Shown piece by piece: positions 13,204 through 17,408 of a DNA stretch of 17,408 nucleotides; within the stretch, counting starts at the first letter, position 1, and every line of letters starts with the position of its first letter. The translations under genes were made by a program, and so were the position numbers. This stretch comes from RGIG3135 sp964477115 (GTDB lineage Bacteria > Actinomycetota > Coriobacteriia > Coriobacteriales > Eggerthellaceae). Below the pieces are notes generated by a model. That model ran no database searches and was not told the origin of the DNA. It saw only the letters and a program-made list of their open reading frames with translations. The DNA lies in the NCBI GenBank assembly GCA_964477115.1, contig CAYZCY010000032.1:1-17408 (forward strand), read 5' to 3'.

Positions 13204-14079
13204 TGGAATATCAAGTTACGTTGCAGGTCAAAGGCGAGGATCTCAAAGTCGGAACCTTGTACGTGAACGCTCGACGGGGCATTGAAACGTCCAGCTTTAG
13301 GTACGATCCGTCATATTTAGCGGATAGGGGCGCTGTTCCCATCTCTCCCGATCTCCCCCTTGTCGACGGCTCTATCCACTCGCAGGGTCAAACCCTGTTC
13401 GGCGCATTTGAGGACAGCATGCCTGACAGATGGGGCAGGAACCTCATGCTCCGCGCGGAAAAACAAGCGGCAAAACGCGAGGCTAGGGCTCAGAGGACCC
13501 TCCTCGAATCGGATTACCTTGTCGGTGTGAGCGATGAAGCGCGCCAAGGAGCCCTGCGCATTTGGGTGGGTGAAAAGCCCGTTGCGCAGCCGGGGGTAGG
13601 GGTTCCGCGAGAGGTGAGCGTCCCTGACCTGCTCGCAGCAGCTGATAGGGCATCGGCTGACATTAATGCAGATGTGAGCGACCTTATCGCAGCGGGTTCT
13701 AGTTTGGAAGCGCGTACTGTTTAGCTGCGCCGTTGGCAACATCGACGATCACATGCGCAACCACGGTTTCCTCAATGCTGGCGGAGGTTGGTGCCTTTCT
13801 CCTCTGTTTGACGTGAACCCCACGCCGGGAAGTAATACAAAATATCTGAGATCAACAATCGATTATGAACGCGACGAGGCGTTGCCGGAGGTGGCGGTAG
13901 ATGCTTGTGAGTGGTATCGCTTGAGCAGATCCGAGGCTTGTGCCTACGCGCGAGGCTTGGCAAAGACTCTCGCCCGATGGGAGCGAGTGGCTAATGCAAA
14001 TGGGATTTCGAGACAGTCTCGGCAGTACATGGCGGACTGTTTTAACGCAGCGATAGATCGTCTGGGCTCCGTCCGCTAA
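13200..14079 (+). pseudogene. hipA pseudogene (module 2), internal deletion with frameshift
   Basis: The first frame (13200-13724) is the N-terminal HipA part: YVNARRGIETSSFRYDPSYL, LFGAFEDSMPDRWGRNLMLR, YLVGVSDEARQGALRIW. It reaches DLIAAGSSL, where the ATP-loop sequence GGARPK should follow, then reads EARTV and stops. From 13714 the next frame continues as VLFSCAVGNIDDHMRNHGFL and LSPLFDVNPTP to the normal C-terminus at 14079. GNIDDHMRNH is the catalytic loop. So the segment between GSSL and the catalytic loop is gone, roughly 120-130 codons by comparison with the family, and the join is out of frame. The toxin kinase cannot be active. A misassembly is the main alternative. Confidence 0.85.
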
Positions 14080-14085
14080 AAAGCT

Positions 14086-14100
14086 GGAGAAGGTAAGCGC
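14086..14100 (+). repeat. dispersed motif copy 8 (after hipBA module 2)
   Basis: GGAGAAGGTAAGCGC, exact consensus, with left flank AAAAAGCT. It starts six bases after the hipA2 stop codon. Confidence 0.8.
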
Positions 14101-14120
14101 CTCACGTCCCAACAGGCGTA

Positions 14121-14206
14121 ATCAAATATCCAATATTCTTGACATTTTATCGTAAATGAATTGCATCAAAAATATTTGATATATATAATCAAAGACGTAA
14201 TGTCAA
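14121..14206 (+). promoter_or_regulatory. promoter and operator array of hipBA module 3
   Basis: TTGCAT (14161-14166) and TATAAT (14184-14189) are 17 bases apart and form a strong promoter. Around and over it lie ATCAAA/TTTGAT half-sites at 14121-14126, 14165-14170, 14175-14180 and 14188-14193, giving dyads with 4- and 7-base spacers. An outer inverted repeat TTGACATT (14139-14146) / AATGTCAA (14199-14206) brackets the promoter. The block is very AT-rich against the GC-rich background. It is most simply read as HipB3 autoregulation. Confidence 0.65.
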
Positions 14207-14234
14207 AAATTATTGATAGAAATGGAATTGCCAC

Positions 14235-14513
14235 ATGTGGACCAACTCCTATTCGCTCGATCAATTGGGCGAGTTTCTGCAGGAAGTCAGAAAGGCCAAG
14301 GGATTCCGGCAGGACGACTTTGCAAAGGCAGTGGGCGTCTCGCATGCTACGATTTCGGCGCTCGAGCAGGGGAAGAACACCTCGACGACCACGCTGCAGA
14401 AGACTCTTCAGCTTCTGGGCTTGCGCATGGTTATCGTTCCCAAAAACGCGAGGGTTCGCGTAGAGGAGATACCGTCCGCTCCCGCCGGCGAAAGGGGCCC
14501 TCATGGCAATTGA
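14235..14513 (+). CDS. HipB-type XRE antitoxin/repressor (module 3)
   Basis: A 92-aa protein with a clear XRE helix-turn-helix (about 9-67): LGEFLQEVRKAKGFRQDDFAKAVGVSHATISALEQGKNTSTTTLQKTLQLLGL. The classic T/S-xx-E core is seen in ATISALEQGK. A Pro/Arg-rich tail follows and probably contacts HipA. The ribosome site is weak (GGAA only). Its end overlaps the hipA3 start by 11 bases, as is common in hipBA operons. The promoter just upstream carries ATCAAA half-sites that are its likely targets. Confidence 0.9.
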   Translation: MWTNSYSLDQLGEFLQEVRKAKGFRQDDFAKAVGVSHATISALEQGKNTSTTTLQKTLQLLGLRMVIVPKNARVRVEEIPSAPAGERGPHGN

Positions 14514-15771
14514 TTTTCTCGAAGTTTACCTCTCGAGTCGACTTGTCGGCACTTTGACCCGAACTCGTAGGGGTGCGAGGTTCTCCTATTTGCCCGACCT
14601 CGTCCGCGAGTACGCTGGTCAGCCGATTCTTTCAGCTGTCCTGCCCGTAAAGCAGAGGCCCTATTCCGAGGGGCTTACAAACGCCTGGTTTTCGGGGCTT
14701 TTGCCTGAGGGCGAGCGACTTGAGAGGATTTGCCGCCAGCTGTCCTGCCATCCCAGCGACTACTTGAGCGTTCTTGCGGAAATCGGTTGGGAGTGCGCTG
14801 GTGCGGTGAGTATTGTCCCGCACGGGAGCTCAGAGGACAGGCCAGCGAAATATGAGCCGCTGGAATGGATGCAGCTTGAGACAAAGATCAACGAGTTGCC
14901 GTTGTACTCGTCAGAGGATGGCTTGCCGCCGCGCGTTTCCTTGGGTGGCTATCAGGAGAAGCTCTGCTTGGCAGCTCGCGATGTGGTCGTATCGGAGGGT
15001 TTCGTCTCAAGCGCATCGTTTTGCCTGCCAAGCGCCTCCGCGATATCTACGCACATTCTGAAACCGCAACCCAGGGGACGATATCCTCATCTCATAGAAG
15101 GTGAGGCTTGGGCCATGCGCGCGACATCGCATGCGGCAACTTGCGCCAAGACATCGCTTTTGCAGGTGGGTGATGCACCTTTGACCCTGCTCGTCGAGCG
15201 TTTTGACCGTGATCATGCGGGAGAGGTCCCGATTCGCATACATCAGGAGGATTGCTGCCAAGCTTTGGGTTTACCGCCTTCTCGGAAGTACGCTTTGGCA
15301 AAAGGACCCAGGGGGGACGAACCCTCATATCAAAAAATAGCTGATCTGCTCATGCGCTATGCGCAGAACTCGGAAGCCGAAAAGGCAGAGTTGCTGCGTC
15401 AGGTGACGGTAAACCTTGCGATAGGCAACACCGATGCTCATGCCAAAAACCACTCGCTCTTGTACGAGGCGGAATGCTCTCCAAGGCTGTCGCCGATGTA
15501 CGATGTCCTTCCCGTTCGGGAGATAGAGCCGAGTTCCGAAATACTGTCGATGCGCATTGGTGGCAAAATTGCGGCGGCGGAAGTGAGCAGGGCTGATTTG
15601 CTTAATGAGGCCGAGTCTTGGAATGTTGCTTTTGACCCGGCCGTGGTGATCGACGATGCCCTCGAGAGCCTCGCCAGTGGTGTCGTGGACGCAAGCGAGA
15701 CTTACCCGCATGCGGGCAGTTTGTTTGCCGACGCGGTCAACCGTCGCATAGAGGCGTTTCTTGGCAACTAA
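14503..15771 (+). CDS. HipA-type serine/threonine kinase toxin (module 3), apparently intact
   Basis: HipA kinases phosphorylate a translation component (GltX in E. coli) to halt growth, and are restrained by HipB. At 422 aa this is full length. It has the N-terminal HipA domain (LPVKQRPYSEGLTNAWFSGLLPEG), the ATP-loop SLGGYQEK (146-153), HILKPQP, LVERFDR, IHQEDCCQALG, the catalytic loop GNTDAHAKN (308-316; D311, N316) and SPMYDVLP. All expected kinase residues are present, so it should be active, unlike modules 1 and 2 as seen here. AAAGGGG in the end of hipB3 provides the ribosome site. Its own target is not shown by sequence. It is the only complete hip module in the window. Confidence 0.93.
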   Translation: MAIDFLEVYLSSRLVGTLTRTRRGARFSYLPDLVREYAGQPILSAVLPVKQRPYSEGLTNAWFSGLLPEGERLERICRQLSCHPSDYLSVLAEIGWECAGAVSIVPHGSSEDRPAKYEPLEWMQLETKINELPLYSSEDGLPPRVSLGGYQEKLCLAARDVVVSEGFVSSASFCLPSASAISTHILKPQPRGRYPHLIEGEAWAMRATSHAATCAKTSLLQVGDAPLTLLVERFDRDHAGEVPIRIHQEDCCQALGLPPSRKYALAKGPRGDEPSYQKIADLLMRYAQNSEAEKAELLRQVTVNLAIGNTDAHAKNHSLLYEAECSPRLSPMYDVLPVREIEPSSEILSMRIGGKIAAAEVSRADLLNEAESWNVAFDPAVVIDDALESLASGVVDASETYPHAGSLFADAVNRRIEAFLGN

Positions 15772-15798
15772 GCGTCCAGTGAGCTTGCATAAAAAGTT

Positions 15799-15813
15799 GG
15801 AGAAGGTAAGCGC
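15799..15813 (+). repeat. dispersed motif copy 9 (after hipBA module 3)
   Basis: GGAGAAGGTAAGCGC, exact consensus, with left flank AAAAAGTT, 27 bases after the hipA3 stop codon. Its last bases merge into an inverted repeat GCTCAG (15812-15817) / CTGAGC (15826-15831). Confidence 0.8.
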
Positions 15814-15837
15814 TCAGGCTTTGCGCTGAGCCGCCGC

Positions 15838-15876
15838 GCGCGTGATCCCTGCACCCCGCCCCGAGCGCGTGATCCC
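15838..15876. repeat. direct repeat GCGCGTGATCCC, 27-base period
   Basis: Copies at 15838-15849 and 15865-15876 lie in a C-rich block between the convergent hipA3 and second Fic gene. Period and C-rich character resemble the repeat at 12834-12875, though the unit sequence differs. No T-run terminator is visible. Confidence 0.5.
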
Positions 15877-15914
15877 GCGCCCCGTCGCTTGTGCCACCGC
15901 GCCCCGCAGGTTCC

Positions 15915-17207
15915 CTAAAAGCTTTTGGGCGCTCTTTGAGGAACTGGTCGTCGGGGTTTTTCCATCGAGGTGTCCCCTGACATGGTAGCCAGCGCACGCT
16001 CGTAGGAGTTAAATGCCTCCACGACGTCGTCAGCCACGTAAATCCCGCTCTTGCGATTCTTTGAGTTCTGCCTCAGGATGCCGGCTTCAACCAATGCTCT
16101 TACGGCCGAAAGGGCTGCCGGATAGCTTTTCCCCGTTAGCTTCTGAGCGGTCTTAACGCTGATGGCGGGAGTTCCAAGCAAGATGCCAAGCAGCTGGGAG
16201 CCTGCTGAGTCCGCGCGGAAGCTCGTTTTGGCTTGCCAAGTCTTCTTGATTTCGCGCAGAGAGCTTTCGAACATTGAAGCACGCGAGCATGCATCACAGC
16301 ATATGTTTGCGAAGTACTCAACCCAGTCATTCACCACGGCATCTCTATCTGCTTCGCCATTTATGAAGCGGAAGGACGAGAGGTTGGTGATGTATCTTTC
16401 GCGATCGGTTGCCAGCAGAAGCGATATCGGGGGGACGGTTGATCGCGCTGTGCCACCCCTCTTGAGGATGAGATGGATGAGTGCTCTGCCAGCTCGCCCG
16501 TTGCCGTCCGCGAATGGATGGATGGTTTCGAGCTGCGCGTGTGCGATCGCTGCGACAGCGATGGGTGGAAGCTCGCTGTGGTTGATGAAAGACACAAGGT
16601 CCTCCATGAGACCAAGAACTTCTTCAGGCTCGGGGGGTACGTATGCTGCACCGACAGGGTTGACGCGGTTACCCCCGATCCAATTCTGCTCTGTACGAAT
16701 AAGTCCTCCGTGGCTTTCAAGCCTTGTGCCTGCGAGAAGGGCGCGGTTGAGCCCGCATATAGCATCGATGCTAAGAGGCTCATCACCGTCTGTTGACTCA
16801 AGTCCTTGGATGAGCATGTGGAGGTTGCCGAGAATCTGGGCCTCGGTGCTATCAAGGCGGTGCTCGACTCCAAGACGATCGAGCTCCTCATACTCGAGGA
16901 GCTTCCCAGCGGGGATCTCTAAGCCCTCGATTCGGGATGATGAAATGGCCTCCGCGCGCAGCATCATACGTGCGAGCGGTTCTGTGTCGATGAGGGAGCC
17001 GGAGCGCTCGAGCATCCTAAGTGCCTCCTGGGCGCTCGCAACCGCTCTTGCGCAGGAGGGGGAGAGCATGGGTTCGTAATCTCTAAGAGTGTCGGGGAGG
17101 TAGGGGTGGTAGGGTCCTCCCATTCGCTCTGCCTTATTCATGCCGCCCCCGTCTGGCTGCCAGAAGCGATCGAGGTAAACTCCCATGCCCATAACCTTTC
17201 TTTTCAT
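15915..17207 (-). CDS. Fic family protein, self-inhibited, with C-terminal winged-helix domain
   Basis: A second predicted Fic AMP-transferase, 430 aa, of a different subfamily from the first. The N-terminal inhibitory helix reads S90-SRI-E94-G95, matching (S/T)xxxE(G/N). The catalytic motif HPFADGNGR (230-238) followed by AGR is complete. The helical Fic core includes GGLIRTEQNWIGG and PPEPEEVLGLMEDLVSF, whose hairpin normally holds the target. The C-terminal part (TPAISVKTAQKLTGKSYPAAL, then VEAGILRQNSKNRKSGIYV) is a winged helix that may bind DNA. Starts at 17207, 17192 and 17186 are all possible; AAAGG sits best for 17186. A large perfect palindrome overlies the upstream region and suggests autoregulation. 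It is convergent with hipA3. Confidence 0.93.
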   Translation of the reverse strand: MKRKVMGMGVYLDRFWQPDGGGMNKAERMGGPYHPYLPDTLRDYEPMLSPSCARAVASAQEALRMLERSGSLIDTEPLARMMLRAEAISSSRIEGLEIPAGKLLEYEELDRLGVEHRLDSTEAQILGNLHMLIQGLESTDGDEPLSIDAICGLNRALLAGTRLESHGGLIRTEQNWIGGNRVNPVGAAYVPPEPEEVLGLMEDLVSFINHSELPPIAVAAIAHAQLETIHPFADGNGRAGRALIHLILKRGGTARSTVPPISLLLATDRERYITNLSSFRFINGEADRDAVVNDWVEYFANICCDACSRASMFESSLREIKKTWQAKTSFRADSAGSQLLGILLGTPAISVKTAQKLTGKSYPAALSAVRALVEAGILRQNSKNRKSGIYVADDVVEAFNSYERALATMSGDTSMEKPRRPVPQRAPKSF

Positions 17208-17212
17208 ATACT

Positions 17213-17246
17213 AAAAAATAAGGTTAATGGCCTAACCTTATTTTTT
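17213..17246. promoter_or_regulatory. perfect 14-bp-arm palindrome upstream of the second Fic gene
   Basis: AAAAAATAAGGTTA (17213-17226), spacer ATGGCC, TAACCTTATTTTTT (17233-17246). The arms are exact inverse complements. The nearer edge is five bases from the ATG at 17207. A further TAACCTT lies at 17192-17198, inside the proposed coding start. Because it precedes a gene start and follows no gene end, an operator is more likely than a terminator; the winged helix of the Fic protein is a candidate ligand. Confidence 0.75.
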
Positions 17247-17408
17247 CAAGACAGAACCAAAGGTTTGTAGATACGGTTTTCAATCAGTTTTCTCGCGCGA
17301 TGCCGCGCGCCCCGATACCAGCGCAAGCACAAAAGAGCCCGCAGGATCGCGCGTTTTCTTTGGCGGGGTTTCAGCTTGCTAGATCGTGTCGCTGGCACCC
17401 AGCAAGCT
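17247..17408. other. terminal noncoding stretch
   Basis: No gene is recognised in these 162 bases. They hold the AT-rich upstream area of the Fic gene, then GC-rich sequence. An 8-bp inverted repeat AGCTTGCT (17373-17380) / AGCAAGCT (17401-17408) closes the window and may be cut off from a larger feature. Confidence 0.4.

Noticed and set aside
243..15813. Motif as a CRISPR repeat or integron attachment site
   Set aside because: Copies are about 2 kb apart, show no palindrome or spacer structure, and no cas or integrase gene is present.
17213..17246. Palindrome as a bidirectional terminator
   Set aside because: Stem and T-run would allow it, but it precedes a gene start and no gene ends nearby in either direction within the window.

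Overview
The window reads as a draft chromosomal scaffold of a high-GC Gram-positive anaerobe. The most likely source is a member of the Coriobacteriia, perhaps the Eggerthellales. This is inferred from GC-rich codon use, SD-led genes, a bacterial 2[4Fe-4S] ferredoxin, NikR and HypE together, and Hip/Fic accessory genes; no marker gene settles the taxonomy. Three 100-base N runs (3992-4091, 9420-9519, 12082-12181) are assembly gaps of unknown true length.

Left part, about 1-9136, mostly housekeeping: a minus-strand tRNA-Leu(CAG) with its own promoter; a GC-rich intergenic stretch with a 34-bp-period repeat; a Hanks-type Ser/Thr kinase fused to a multi-pass membrane domain; galE (minus) divergent from an alpha-phosphoglucomutase, which together link glucose-1-P with UDP-glucose and UDP-galactose; an uncharacterised minus-strand gene divergent from a nickel/hydrogenase cluster (84-aa protein, nikR, hypE); a ferredoxin with its own promoter and a strong terminator; and a 50-aa single-span membrane protein.

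Right part, about 9314-17408, accessory: a gene start lost in a gap; an autoinhibited DUF4172-Fic protein; a small acidic protein with a DUF1294 membrane protein; three successive hipB-hipA modules in one orientation; and a second autoinhibited Fic protein on the minus strand, preceded by a large perfect palindrome. The hip modules differ in state. hipA1 is broken by a gap, hipA2 is an internally deleted and frameshifted pseudogene, and hipB3-hipA3 looks intact. Each has its own kind of AT-rich operator. A truncated PIN-domain (VapC-like) remnant lies between modules 1 and 2.

The most unusual signal crosses both parts. A 12-15 base motif, consensus GGRGAAGGTAAGCGC, occurs nine times, always on the + strand, about every 2 kb. 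Six copies are between genes, or in one case inside a gene remnant. The three copies inside intact genes all lie in a linker, an insert or a C-terminal tail. Near-identical extended copies sit just after hipA2 and hipA3 and in the PIN remnant after hipA1. The pattern suggests a polar DNA motif (for example a DNA-translocase or Chi-like signal) or a dispersed element, not a protein feature.
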